64,000 nt of DNA from Nocardia higoensis (GTDB lineage: Bacteria; Actinomycetota; Actinomycetes; Mycobacteriales; Mycobacteriaceae). The stretch lies in assembly GCF_015477835.1 (NCBI RefSeq), contig NZ_JADLQN010000001.1, positions 1,302,001 to 1,366,000 of the forward strand, given 5' to 3'. Position numbers and translations under genes: made by a program. Below the pieces are notes generated by a model. It worked only from the letters and a program-made list of their open reading frames with translations, ran no database searches and had not been told where the DNA came from. This document shows positions 9,345 through 18,893 of the stretch, piece by piece (positions within the stretch are counted from its first letter, which is position 1; the number at the start of each line of letters is the position of its first letter).

Positions 9345-9396
9345 GGCGATCCCGGCGGGCCCGGGTCATCTCCGTGCCGGGGCCCGGCGATCGTCC

Positions 9397-10251
<855 letters not shown>

Positions 10252-10278
10252 TCAGTGCCGCCGGATAGCCTGCCAGGT

Positions 10279-11175
10279 ATGTCAGCGCCCGCCTCCACAC
10301 CCCCTGCCGAGCCCCATATGTCGCCACCCGCTCGCGCCCGCAGGCCGGCACTGTCGCCCTCGCGGGCAACGGATTTCAAGCAGTGCCCGTTGAAGTACCG
10401 GTTGCGTGCGATCGACGCGATCCCCGAACCGCCCACGCGCCGAGCGGTGCGCGGCACGGTGGTGCACGCGGTGCTCGAAGACCTCTACGGACTACCCCAG
10501 CACGAGCGCGCCCGCGCCCGCGCCGACGCGCTCGTCGAACCCGCCTGGATGCGGGTACTGGCCCAACAGCCCGAGATCGCCGAGGTGCTCGCCGCCGAGA
10601 GTACCGAGCCGTTCCTGGCCGAGGTGCGGGCCCTGCTGGACAACTACTACCGGCTCGAGGATCCCACCCGCTTCTCCCCGGAATCGCGGGAGGCGATGGT
10701 CGAGGTGGAATTGGCCGACGGAGTCCCGGTGCGTGGCTTCGTCGACCGTATCGACGTGGCGCCGACCGGGGAACTGCGGGTGGTCGACTACAAGACCGGG
10801 CGCGTACCCGGCCCGACGCAGGAGACCAAAGCGCTGTTCCAGTTGAAGTTCTACGCCCTGGTAGTGCTGCGCACCCGCGGCATCCTGCCCACTCAGCTCC
10901 GGTTGCTCTACCTGGCCGACGAGCAGATCCTCACCTATACCCCCGACAGCGAGGAACTGGATCGTTTCGAGCGCACGCTCGGCGCGCTGTGGGCTGCCAT
11001 CCTGGACGCGGGACGCACCGGCGACTTCCCGCCGAACGTCAGTTGGCTGTGCGGCTATTGCGACTACAAGCCGCTGTGCCCGGCCCACGGCGGCACCCCG
11101 CCGGCCTATCCGGGCTGGCCGGAGACGGTCGGCGAGTCCTTCGAACAGGTCGAGGCCGAAGCCGTCTCCGACTGA
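10279..11175 (+). CDS. RecB-family exonuclease with Fe-S cysteines (PD-(D/E)XK)
   Basis: This 298-residue nuclease domain protein is syntenic with Rv2119. It contains the metal-binding core FVDRIDV (D156) and VVDYKTG (D170, K172). Four cysteines match the AddB/Cas4 iron-sulfur arrangement: C36 in DFKQCPLKYR and C258, C261, C267 in CGYCDYKPLC. The likely role is DNA end processing or repair. TAGCCT at 10266-10271 ends 7 nt before ATG 10279, pointing to a leaderless mRNA; an internal ATG at 10318 is an alternative start. It is convergent with hisG. Confidence 0.9.
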   Translation: MSAPASTPPAEPHMSPPARARRPALSPSRATDFKQCPLKYRLRAIDAIPEPPTRRAVRGTVVHAVLEDLYGLPQHERARARADALVEPAWMRVLAQQPEIAEVLAAESTEPFLAEVRALLDNYYRLEDPTRFSPESREAMVEVELADGVPVRGFVDRIDVAPTGELRVVDYKTGRVPGPTQETKALFQLKFYALVVLRTRGILPTQLRLLYLADEQILTYTPDSEELDRFERTLGALWAAILDAGRTGDFPPNVSWLCGYCDYKPLCPAHGGTPPAYPGWPETVGESFEQVEAEAVSD

Positions 11176-11279
11176 CCTGCGCCGGACCGGACGCCGAAGG
11201 TACGCGAGAGCAGCACCGACAGCCCCGGGCCACAACAGGATTCACCGCCGACGCCGAACCGGACACCGGACGGGGAAGG

Positions 11280-12131
11280 TCAGAACGCGCGGCAGGAACG
11301 GATGTCGGTGGCCAGGATCGCCTTGGCGCCCAGATAGGCCAACTCGTCCATGACGTGGTTGGACTTGTTGCGCGGCACCAGTGCCCGCACCGCCACCCAT
11401 GCCTCGTCGGCCAGCGGCGAGACCGTCGGCGACTCCAGACCGGGCGTGATCTGCACGGCCTTGTCCAGCAGGTTCTTCGGGCAGTCGTAGTCCAGCATCA
11501 GATACTGCTGAGCGAAGACCACGCCCTGGATGCGGGCGATGAGCTGGTTGCGGGCGCGGTCCTGCGCGTCGGAGCCGATCCGTTCCACGAGCACGCCCTC
11601 GGAGTCGCACAGCGACTCACCGAAGGCCACCAGATTGTGCTGGCGCAGCGTGCGGCCGGAGCCGACCACATCGGCGATGGCGTCGGCGACACCGAGCTGG
11701 ATGGAGATCTCGACCGCGCCGTCGAGGCGGATGACCTCGGCCTCGAGGCCGCGCTCACGCAGGTCGGCGCGCACCAGGTTCGGGTAGGACGTGGCGATCC
11801 GCTTGCCCGCCAGATCGTCGACCTTCCATTCGGGGCCCGCGGGGGCCGCATAGCGGAAGCTGGAGCGCCCGAAGCCCAGGGCGAGGCGTTCCTGGACCGG
11901 AGCGCCGGAGTCGAGGGCCAGGTCGCGGCCGGTGATACCGAGGTCGAGTTCGCCGGAGCCGACGTAGACGGCGATGTCCTTGGGCCGCAGGAAATAGAAC
12001 TCGACCTGGTTCTGCGGGTCGAGGACGCTCAGTTCGCGCGAATCGGTGCGTTTGCGGTAACCGGCTTCGGAGAGGATGGAGGTCGCCGATTCCGACAGCG
12101 AGCCTTTGTTGGGGACTGCTACGCGCAGCAT
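11280..12131 (-). CDS. hisG: ATP phosphoribosyltransferase HisG (long form)
   Basis: HisG performs the first step of histidine biosynthesis, joining ATP and PRPP. The 283-residue protein is of the long form that has its own regulatory ACT-like C-terminal domain (about 210-283), so it needs no HisZ and should be inhibited by histidine. Visible family segments include [16 protein letters not shown], the PRPP-binding [14 protein letters not shown], and the C-terminal [17 protein letters not shown]. It lies 52 bp downstream of hisE on the same strand, as in mycobacteria, forming a hisEG unit. Confidence 0.96.
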   Translation of the reverse strand: MLRVAVPNKGSLSESATSILSEAGYRKRTDSRELSVLDPQNQVEFYFLRPKDIAVYVGSGELDLGITGRDLALDSGAPVQERLALGFGRSSFRYAAPAGPEWKVDDLAGKRIATSYPNLVRADLRERGLEAEVIRLDGAVEISIQLGVADAIADVVGSGRTLRQHNLVAFGESLCDSEGVLVERIGSDAQDRARNQLIARIQGVVFAQQYLMLDYDCPKNLLDKAVQITPGLESPTVSPLADEAWVAVRALVPRNKSNHVMDELAYLGAKAILATDIRSCRAF

Positions 12132-12183
12132 GGGGAACAGTGTCCTTCCGGAAGGTGGAGGTATCGAGCGGAGAACGCGACCG

Positions 12184-12447
12184 TCACAGATGTCGGTACA
12201 CGTCGTCGAGCGTCAACCCCCGGCCCACCATCAGCACCTGGACCCAGTACAGCAACTGCGAGATCTCCTCGGCCAGGGAATCGTCGCTCTCGTGTTCCGC
12301 GGCCAACCAGACCTCGCCCGCCTCCTCGAGAACCTTCTTACCCTGGGTATGCACGCCGGCGTCCAGGGCGGCCACGGTGCCGGACCCCTCGGGACGAGTG
12401 GCGGCACGATCCTGCAGCTCGGCGAACAGGGATTCGAAAGTCTTCAC
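12184..12447 (-). CDS. hisE: Phosphoribosyl-ATP pyrophosphohydrolase HisE
   Basis: HisE hydrolyses phosphoribosyl-ATP to phosphoribosyl-AMP, the second step of histidine biosynthesis. The 87-residue all-helical MazG-fold protein shows the metal-binding acidic pattern [15 protein letters not shown]...EEISQLLYW. The GTG at 12447 was chosen: it yields [11 protein letters not shown], the normal HisE N-terminus, while the frame upstream is not conserved. The monofunctional HisE (separate HisI) arrangement is typical of actinobacteria. hisG follows. Confidence 0.93.
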   Translation of the reverse strand: MKTFESLFAELQDRAATRPEGSGTVAALDAGVHTQGKKVLEEAGEVWLAAEHESDDSLAEEISQLLYWVQVLMVGRGLTLDDVYRHL

Positions 12448-12516
12448 GGGTCCACATTCTCTCAGATCCCGGCATCCGCCCCGCACACGCCACCGGGTTC
12501 ACTCCGCGGGCACGCG

Positions 12517-12561
12517 CGCGCCCGGTCCCTCGCCTCGGGAATCGGCGGCGGACCGGGCGCG
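12517..12561 (-). terminator. Terminator-like hairpin after the carnitine acyltransferase gene
   Basis: CGCGCCCGGTCC at 12517-12528 pairs perfectly with GGACCGGGCGCG at 12550-12561 over a 21-nt loop. It begins 23 bp past the acyltransferase stop on the minus strand and separates that gene from hisE. Confidence 0.65.
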
Positions 12562-12583
12562 GGTGAGCCTCAGCGCGCCGGTG

Positions 12584-14401
12584 TCACTGCGGCGCAGCCA
12601 GCAGCGCGGCCAGTTCACTCACCGCGATCCGCAGCTGATCGGCGAAGGCGTGCATCTGATCGGCGACCGCGGTCGGGGTGGCCAGGTACAGGTTCCAGCG
12701 ATCCGGCAGCAGCACGTAGGCGATGCCGATGCAGCGTGGGCTGGTGGAGCCGAAACCGAAGTACTCGATGTTCACCGACGGCGCCGAGCTGGTGCTCAGG
12801 TAGTCGTCGCGCATGATCGTCCAGCCGGGGCTGTCGTAGAGCGCGATCGGCTCGGTGACGCCGAGTTCCGCGCCGCGGCGGCGCTGGATCCACTGCAGCT
12901 CCCACAGGTGCTGCTCGGGTGCGTCGCCGGCCTGGCACTGCTGGGCCCGGGCCACGTGCGCGTCGGCCGCCGTGCGGGCTGCGGCCAGCTTCGTCTCGTG
13001 ATCGACGTCCGGGTCGACCATGGCGTCGACGAAGGCGATCATCTCGGGGGTGATCACACGCATCGCCTCGGTACGGCCGTTGCGGTACTGGCGGGTCGCG
13101 ATGGACTCGTAGGTCGCTCCGGTCAGGCCCTTGCTGCGGCGGTGCGCGAGCTGGTAGGCGAGCTGGGCGAAGGCGTCCGGGGAGATCTTCAGCTTCTTGG
13201 CCTCGGCGGTGCCGAACTCGGGGAAGCTGACCGTGGTGGTCGCGTTGGCGGCCGCGTAGTCGGCGAAGTCCTTGGCGGCGGCCTTGATCCGCTGACGCAG
13301 TTCGGCGTCGAGGGTGAACTCGATCGGCGCCACCGCGGGCGTGCCCTGTGACCGCGCCCCCGCCGCCTCGGCGTGGTCGGCGGCCGTGCGCTCGAGCAGG
13401 GTGTCGACGAAGGACAGGATGGTGGTGCCGTCCAGCCCGCAGTGCTCGACATTGATGCCGGCGCTGCCGTCGGCGAAGACGATGAACGACACCGACTTGT
13501 CGAAGTAGCGGTTGGCGCTGTCGCCGTGCAGCAGCTGATCGCAGGCGTGCAGGGAGTCGCGAGGCGCGAAGTCCTCGAGACACACACAGAACAGCGCGGT
13601 CTCGATGGTGTCGAGCGCGGCGGCGTCGGCCGGCTCCGCCCGCAGCAGTTCCCGATCGGCGGCCCATTCGGCGCGAGCCTTGGTGGTCAGGTGTCCCACG
13701 GAGGTGTCGGCCTCGGCTGCGGTAGCGCCCGCCTCGAGCACCGCGCGCACACCCTCGCCGAGCTCGTCGAGGGTGTGCGGCACACCCTCCGGACCGATCA
13801 CCTCGAGCCGGAAGACGTTGCCCCGATGGAAGACAGCGATATGGCGTTCCTGCGACGGGCCCGGCCACTCGTCGGTGTAGGGAACCCGCACGGAGTCCTG
13901 CTCGGCGCCGGGGATGCGGGTCTCGGAGAACAGGTACTTGTTCTGCCACATCGACAGCCGCTTGCCACGCTGGGTCGCGGGCGGGATCTCCTCGCGGTCC
14001 AGCGCCAACTTGTAGTCGAGGGCCGCGAGCACGATGGCGGCCGCGCGCGAGACCTGATCGGAGGCGGTGGAAGCGGCCAGGGTGGTGTCGTCGCGGAAGA
14101 GGAAGAAGAAGTTGGCGTTCAAGGCGATCCGATCACGCCTGCCCAGGTAGCGCGAGGGCCAGAACTGGTCGAGCCAGCTGCCGACGCCGGGGGTGGCGTC
14201 GTATTCGGCGAGCGCCGCGTGCAGTGTGCGTCCGGGCCCGTCGGCGCTGAGCAGTTCGGCCACCGCCGCCTCGGTGGTGGCCAGTTCCTCGGCGGTCAGC
14301 AACGGCGAGCACCACTGCAGGAAACGCTCGGCGCTGGCCTCGAGCGTGGGCAGCGGAACGCGGGGCAGTTCGTCTTCGGCGGCGAAAGTGCGTTCGGTCA
14401 A
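12584..14401 (-). CDS. Choline/carnitine O-acyltransferase
   Basis: This is a 605-residue member of the choline/carnitine acyltransferase family, which moves an acyl group between CoA and a quaternary-ammonium alcohol. The catalytic histidine is H320 in INVEHCGLDGTT. Other family blocks are visible: the N-terminal LPRVPLPTLEASAERFLQW, a CoA-side HRRSKGLTGATYESIATRQY motif, and IEYFGFGSTSPRCIGIAYVL near the end. These enzymes are common in eukaryotes and rarer in bacteria. The start codon appears to be TTG (14401) with GAGGA upstream. It lies downstream of a methyltransferase and an Fe(II)/2-oxoglutarate hydroxylase, which suggests a home-made carnitine-like acceptor (inference). Confidence 0.88.
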   Translation of the reverse strand: MTERTFAAEDELPRVPLPTLEASAERFLQWCSPLLTAEELATTEAAVAELLSADGPGRTLHAALAEYDATPGVGSWLDQFWPSRYLGRRDRIALNANFFFLFRDDTTLAASTASDQVSRAAAIVLAALDYKLALDREEIPPATQRGKRLSMWQNKYLFSETRIPGAEQDSVRVPYTDEWPGPSQERHIAVFHRGNVFRLEVIGPEGVPHTLDELGEGVRAVLEAGATAAEADTSVGHLTTKARAEWAADRELLRAEPADAAALDTIETALFCVCLEDFAPRDSLHACDQLLHGDSANRYFDKSVSFIVFADGSAGINVEHCGLDGTTILSFVDTLLERTAADHAEAAGARSQGTPAVAPIEFTLDAELRQRIKAAAKDFADYAAANATTTVSFPEFGTAEAKKLKISPDAFAQLAYQLAHRRSKGLTGATYESIATRQYRNGRTEAMRVITPEMIAFVDAMVDPDVDHETKLAAARTAADAHVARAQQCQAGDAPEQHLWELQWIQRRRGAELGVTEPIALYDSPGWTIMRDDYLSTSSAPSVNIEYFGFGSTSPRCIGIAYVLLPDRWNLYLATPTAVADQMHAFADQLRIAVSELAALLAAPQ

Positions 14402-14559
14402 CTCGGTTCCTCGTATCGGGGTGAGTGCGCCGCGCCACGGGTGCGCGGGCGGGTCTACGGAAGGGGTTCACTCGTGCCGGGAATCACGCTTGTCCACGAT
14501 CCTCGGTCACGCGACGGCGTTTCGCCAACCGCCTTCGAGCGGGTCCGCGCTCGGGCGTG

Positions 14560-14584
14560 GCGCCCCGGACGGTGACCGGGGCGC
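14560..14584 (-). terminator. Hairpin downstream of the methyltransferase gene
   Basis: GCGCCCCGG (14560-14568) and CCGGGGCGC (14576-14584) make a perfect 9-bp stem with a 7-nt loop, 19 bp after the methyltransferase stop on the minus strand. It implies that the acyltransferase gene further downstream has its own promoter in 14402-14559. Confidence 0.7.
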
Positions 14585-14603
14585 GGCGTGGGCAGTTCTG
14601 ATC

Positions 14604-15440
14604 TCAGAAGCGGCGATCGGGGTCGGGCCGGGAGAGGAACAGGCGAGCGCACAGCCAGCCTTCGCTTTCGTGTCGCGCGGTGTCGATCCCGTTGTCGGCC
14701 AGCGCGGTCAGCACGTGCTGCTGCTCGACGGGTGAGGCGAAGCGCCGTTGCTTGTACAGGCCCGGGGCCTGTTCGGTGCGATATCCGAGCGCGTCGAGTT
14801 CGGCCGCGATCGGCGTGAAATCGAACATGCGCAGCACGAAATGCGCCATCCACGGCAGCCGGTCGGGCCGCGCGGCGGCGATCCTGGTGATCGTCTTCTC
14901 GGTGACGTAGCCGATGCATCCGGTGGAGACGACCAGATCGGCCCCGGCGAGCACGGCCCGCTGTTCATCGGTGGGGTCCGCGGCCTCCAGGTCGGCGTGC
15001 ACCGCCTCGTGCAGCAAGCCCGCCTGCTCGGCGTACTCGAGGGCCGGGCGGGAGGCGTCGATGCCGAGGAAACGGACACCGGGCCAGGCGTCTCTCGCGG
15101 CGAGCCGGGCACGGTCGCGCTCGACGAGCGCGGCACGATCGGCCTCGCCCGCCGAGCGGTAGTGCTCGGCCAGTTCGGCGATGGTGGTGTCGAAGCGCAG
15201 GAGCGCGGCGTTCACACCATAGGAACAGCCGATGTCGAGCACCGTGACCGGTTCGGCGGCCTCCGGGGAGCCGTACGTCGCGGCGCGGAACTCCCGGATC
15301 TGCTGTTCGAAGAAGGGCTTGGCCAGTTCCGGAATGCGATAGTCCAGTTCGGACATCCGGGCGTAGTACTCGCGGGGATCGGGACGGTCGTAGATGTCGT
15401 CGAACGAGGCTTTCCCGGTGGTGTGCAACGGCACTGGCAC
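14604..15440 (-). CDS. Class I SAM-dependent methyltransferase
   Basis: This 278-residue protein has a Rossmann-fold methyltransferase core. It shows motif I VTVLDIGCSYGVNAALL (65-81), an acidic motif II in FLGIDASRPALEYAEQAG, and motif IV ADLVVSTGCIGYVTEKT. The C-terminal part (FTPIAAELDALGYRTE onward) resembles small-molecule methyltransferases. The substrate is unknown. Its position directly downstream (32 bp) of a BesD-like hydroxylase and upstream of a carnitine acyltransferase hints at N-methylation of an amino acid, but this is inference. The start is GTG at 15440 with GAAGGGA about 10 nt upstream. Confidence 0.82.
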   Translation of the reverse strand: MPVPLHTTGKASFDDIYDRPDPREYYARMSELDYRIPELAKPFFEQQIREFRAATYGSPEAAEPVTVLDIGCSYGVNAALLRFDTTIAELAEHYRSAGEADRAALVERDRARLAARDAWPGVRFLGIDASRPALEYAEQAGLLHEAVHADLEAADPTDEQRAVLAGADLVVSTGCIGYVTEKTITRIAAARPDRLPWMAHFVLRMFDFTPIAAELDALGYRTEQAPGLYKQRRFASPVEQQHVLTALADNGIDTARHESEGWLCARLFLSRPDPDRRF

Positions 15441-15472
15441 GTGTCTCGGTTTCCCTTCGGGTCGGAACTTGC

Positions 15473-16333
15473 TCAGTCGAGTAGTCGGTCGCTCCGGACC
15501 GCCTCGGCCGCGGCGATGTGATCCGGCAGAACGCGCCCGAAGAGCTGACGGGTGCGTTCGATGGTGCCGATGACGCCGGGCCGGTCGGTGTAGGCGAAGA
15601 TCGCCGAATGACGTTGCGTGGCACCGGAGACCGTGGAGACCCGGTGCAGTGAGTAGCGGCCCTGGAACAGCTGCAGATCACCGGGGCGCAGATCCAGCCT
15701 GCGCACGAGGTGGTCGCCGGAATCGGTGAGCACGGCGCGCACGTCGTCGAGATGTTCGTCGTCGGGTGTGCGGATGTTCGGGCAGTACTCGAAGATCCCG
15801 CCGTCGTCGGGCCCCCTGGTCAGCATGCTGACCGTGAATTCGTTGGTGTCGAAGTGCCACGGGTGCGACATGCCGGGAGCCACCACGTTCAGGCACAGCC
15901 CGGCCAGCGGATCGGCGTATTCGTGCAATTCGGCACGGCCGAAGCAGTCGGCGACGAACCGCTGGAAGAACTCGTCCACGTAGAGGCGATGGATCAGCGC
16001 GTCGGCGGGGATCCGGTCGCGCGGCACGAAGGCGTTGCCGCGCTCGAGCACGATGCGGCCGGGATGCCCCTCGGGCAGTGCGGCATCGAGCGGGATGTTG
16101 TAGGCGTTGACCTGTTCGGTGCGGTAGTAGGCGTGCGGCGCCATCTGCTCGCCCTGCTCGCGCAGGGTGTCGACGAGCTCGGGCCGGATGAATGCCCGCA
16201 GCACGGTGCAGCCCGACTCCGCGAGTTCGGCGCGCGCGGCCGAGACCGCCGCCTGCCACCGCGCACCTCCCGGCTCCCGCAGCGGATACCTTGCGGTGTC
16301 GACGATTTCATCCAACACGCCGATCGATGCCAT
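15473..16333 (-). CDS. Fe(II)/2-oxoglutarate-dependent hydroxylase, BesD/HalD-like family
   Basis: This 286-residue non-haem iron oxygenase has the facial triad HxD...H at H160, D162 (SHPWHFDTNEF) and H230 (YSLHRVSTVSG). The 2-oxoglutarate-binding arginine is R241. The layout resembles the BesD/HalD amino-acid halogenase family, but the Asp is present. Known halogenases of this group have Gly there to make room for chloride, so this is predicted to be a hydroxylase. The start at 16333 gives MASIGVLDEIVD; an in-frame ATG at 16387 would add 18 non-conserved residues. It heads a unit with the methyltransferase. The amino-acid substrate is unknown. Confidence 0.8.
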   Translation of the reverse strand: MASIGVLDEIVDTARYPLREPGGARWQAAVSAARAELAESGCTVLRAFIRPELVDTLREQGEQMAPHAYYRTEQVNAYNIPLDAALPEGHPGRIVLERGNAFVPRDRIPADALIHRLYVDEFFQRFVADCFGRAELHEYADPLAGLCLNVVAPGMSHPWHFDTNEFTVSMLTRGPDDGGIFEYCPNIRTPDDEHLDDVRAVLTDSGDHLVRRLDLRPGDLQLFQGRYSLHRVSTVSGATQRHSAIFAYTDRPGVIGTIERTRQLFGRVLPDHIAAAEAVRSDRLLD

Positions 16334-16477
16334 ATCGACATTGTTATGCACGGCGTGTCGAACACGCCCGGGTTTCGGAAAGATCATCGGTGAATACCGT
16401 CACAGCGGTGATATTCCAGCTATCCGGCCCCAGATGCCTTGCCATGCAGTCGGTTCCATCTCGGCCGACCGCGGATC

Positions 16478-17149
16478 TCATCGGGTGAGCAGCAACGCCT
16501 CGTGCAGGTGGTCCACGGTCAGGCCGACGAGGGATTCGCGCAGCACCCGTCCCGGACCCGCGGGCACGGGGATCTCGCAGGGCACCACGATCACCGCGCA
16601 GCCCGCCGCGGCCGCCGCCCGAGCGCCGGTCGGCGAATCCTCCACGGCCACACAGTGTCGCGGGTCCACGCCCAGCAACTCCGCGGCACGCAGATAGGGA
16701 TCGGGTGCGGGCTTGCCCTCGGGCACCTCGTCGCCGCAGACCGAGACGTCGAAGTGGTGCCTGCCGATGGTGTCGAGACCGAACTCGGTGAGCGAGCGCA
16801 CGGTGTTGGTGACCAGCGCCGTGGACACCCCGACCGACCGCACCAGTGCCAGCGCGTCGGCCGCACCGGGACGCCACGGGATCGGGCCGGTCATCAACTC
16901 ACCTACCCGCCACTCCAAGAACTCGGCGGCCTCGGCCAGCGCCCGCGGAGTCGGATCGGCGCCGAGACCGTTGAACACGATTCGCAGCGCGTTCGGCCCG
17001 GACGCACCGATCAGCGCGTGCCGCAGCTCGTCGGTCATCACGCCGCCGAGTTCCACCGCGAGCTCGCGCACCGCGATGTCCCACAGCTTCTCCGAATCCA
17101 GCAGCGTCCCGTCCATATCCCACAGGACCGCGGCGAGTCGCCCCGTCAT
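16478..17149 (-). CDS. HAD-superfamily phosphatase (beta-phosphoglucomutase-like)
   Basis: This 223-residue HAD hydrolase carries motif I WDMDGTLLDS (nucleophile D11, acid D13), a four-helix cap (about 20-85), motif II VTNT, motif III with Lys in GKPAPDPYL, and motif IV VEDSPTG. Members dephosphorylate small phosphorylated metabolites; the substrate cannot be read from sequence. The gene lies between the kinase (upstream) and the hydroxylase (downstream) on the same strand. The 90-bp gap before the hydroxylase stop shows no clear terminator. Confidence 0.88.
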   Translation of the reverse strand: MTGRLAAVLWDMDGTLLDSEKLWDIAVRELAVELGGVMTDELRHALIGASGPNALRIVFNGLGADPTPRALAEAAEFLEWRVGELMTGPIPWRPGAADALALVRSVGVSTALVTNTVRSLTEFGLDTIGRHHFDVSVCGDEVPEGKPAPDPYLRAAELLGVDPRHCVAVEDSPTGARAAAAAGCAVIVVPCEIPVPAGPGRVLRESLVGLTVDHLHEALLLTR

Positions 17150-17229
17150 CCGCCGTTTTTCCCCTCGTCCCGACCGTCCCGGGACCTCCCCGGCGCATCG
17201 CCCTTCACCCTATCGACCCCCTGGTCCCC

Positions 17230-18831
17230 TCAGAGTCCGGAGCCGGAGATCAAGGTGCGGCCGCCGTCGCGGGTGACGCTGATCCAGCGGCTCTCCCCCG
17301 CGACCGTGCCGTCGGTCTTGACGTAGGTCAGCGAGACCGTCGCGCGATCGGGACCGTCGGGGGTCACGCTGGTCACGCTCACCGAGCGGATCGAGGACCA
17401 GAACGACGCGTAGGAACCGTATCCGCCGGTCTGCGCCTGGTAGGCGGGCGAGAGCTGCGCCCACGCGCCCGCGATGTCGCCGGGCAGCATGGCGTAGTAG
17501 CCCTGGGCGAACTGCGCCGCGTCGCCCGCGGGCGCTGCCGTGGTGGTCGTCGGCGAGGGCGTGGTGGTCGGCACTGTGCTGGTGACCGACTCGGCCGAGT
17601 CCTCGTCGGTGGTCTCGTCCGACGGTGTGGTGGCCTCGGCGGAGGCCGGAAGCGAAGGGGGCGCGGCGGTTTCGTCGCCGCCGGTGTCGCGGGTGAGCAA
17701 CAGGACCACAGCCAGAGCGAGCACGGCAACCACCGCGACGACCGCCAGCATCAGCGTCGGCTTGCGCTGCGTATCCGAGGTCGAGGCACCCGCGGCCGCC
17801 GGGGGCGCCGGCGGCGCCGGGGGGTCGTACCCGTCCGTCGCCGGAATCGGTGCTGCGGCCGGAGCGGGAGCGGGACGGGCTGGTGCCGGACGGGCGGGGG
17901 CCGGACGGGTGGTCGCGGGGAGCGACGGCGCCCCGGACAGAACCGCCGTGGCGTCGGAGCCCGGTGTGGGCAGGACCTTGGTGGCCATCGGCGGCCCCGG
18001 CAACCGGGGCGCGCGACCGGCCGCCACATCGGCGAGCGCACGCGCCGCTTCCCGCATGGTCGGCCGGGCCTGCGCGTCCACCGAGAGCAGGCTCATCAGC
18101 ACCGGCGCGAGCGGTCCGGCATTGCGGGGCGGCGCCACCTCGCCGAGGGCGACGGCGTGCAGGATCGCCAGCGGATTGTCGCCCTCGCCGAACGGCGGCG
18201 ACCCCTCCACCGCGGTGTAGAGCGTGGCGCCGAGGGCGAACACGTCCGAGCTGGGCAGCGGGTCCTCACCACGGGCCACTTCCGGTGCGAGATAGGCCGG
18301 CGTGCCCGCCAGCAGACCGGTCGCGGTGACCGTGACGTCGCCGACCGCACGGGAGATGCCGAAGTCGGTGAGCTTTACCGTGCCGTCGTCGGCCACCAGC
18401 AGGTTCGCCGGCTTCACATCACGGTGCATGATCCCCGCGTCGTGCGCCGCCGCCAACGCGGAGGCGGCCTGCGCCCCGATCTCGGCGACCTCCAGCGGCG
18501 GCAGGGTGTGCCCACCGGCGATCTTGAACGCCAGGCTCGGCGCATCCATGTACTCCATCACCAGCCACGGCTGGCCGTCCTCCTCGGCGACGTCGAAGAC
18601 GGTGATGGCGTTGGGATGGTGCAGCCGCGCCGCGATCCGGCCCTCACGCATGGCGCGCCGCTTGGCCTCGGTCGCCTGGTCCGGTGTCAGCCCCGGGGTC
18701 AGCAGCAGCTGCTTGACGGCGACGACACGCTCCAGCCGCTCGTCGGTTGCCCGCCACACCACCCCCATCGCCCCGCTGCCTACCTTCTGGGTCAGCCGGT
18801 ACCGTCCCGCGATCAACCGGTCCGCCGTCAT
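17230..18831 (-). CDS. Membrane Ser/Thr protein kinase (Pkn-like)
   Basis: This is a 533-residue receptor-type Hanks kinase. The kinase domain (about 9-270) has the glycine loop GSGAMG, lysine K40, catalytic HRDVKPAN (136-143) and metal-binding DFG (156-158). A long Pro/Ala linker (about 300-350, with ARPAP repeats) leads to one membrane segment (358-380). An acidic Thr/Ser-rich stalk and an extracellular domain of about 100 residues follow, ending RDGGRTLISGSGL. The extracellular domain resembles an NTF2-like fold (inference). ATG 18831 follows GGAAAGG by about 9 nt; longer upstream frames are not kinase-like. It sits 62 bp downstream of metH. Confidence 0.92.
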   Translation of the reverse strand: MTADRLIAGRYRLTQKVGSGAMGVVWRATDERLERVVAVKQLLLTPGLTPDQATEAKRRAMREGRIAARLHHPNAITVFDVAEEDGQPWLVMEYMDAPSLAFKIAGGHTLPPLEVAEIGAQAASALAAAHDAGIMHRDVKPANLLVADDGTVKLTDFGISRAVGDVTVTATGLLAGTPAYLAPEVARGEDPLPSSDVFALGATLYTAVEGSPPFGEGDNPLAILHAVALGEVAPPRNAGPLAPVLMSLLSVDAQARPTMREAARALADVAAGRAPRLPGPPMATKVLPTPGSDATAVLSGAPSLPATTRPAPARPAPARPAPAPAAAPIPATDGYDPPAPPAPPAAAGASTSDTQRKPTLMLAVVAVVAVLALAVVLLLTRDTGGDETAAPPSLPASAEATTPSDETTDEDSAESVTSTVPTTTPSPTTTTAAPAGDAAQFAQGYYAMLPGDIAGAWAQLSPAYQAQTGGYGSYASFWSSIRSVSVTSVTPDGPDRATVSLTYVKTDGTVAGESRWISVTRDGGRTLISGSGL

Positions 18832-18893
18832 CTGGTCGCGCCTTTCCTCACCCGAGCGTCCACCCGAAAGATCCATCCACCCCGCATCGGGTC

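Noticed and set aside
9345..9396. GC-rich partial palindromes between the lppK-like gene and trmI as a terminator
   Set aside because: The CGGGCCCGG-type segments pair only imperfectly and several alternative foldings exist; support is too weak to list.
15473..16333. Calling the BesD-like enzyme a halogenase
   Set aside because: The iron-binding Asp is present in HFD; radical halogenases of this family have Gly at that position, so hydroxylation is the better prediction.
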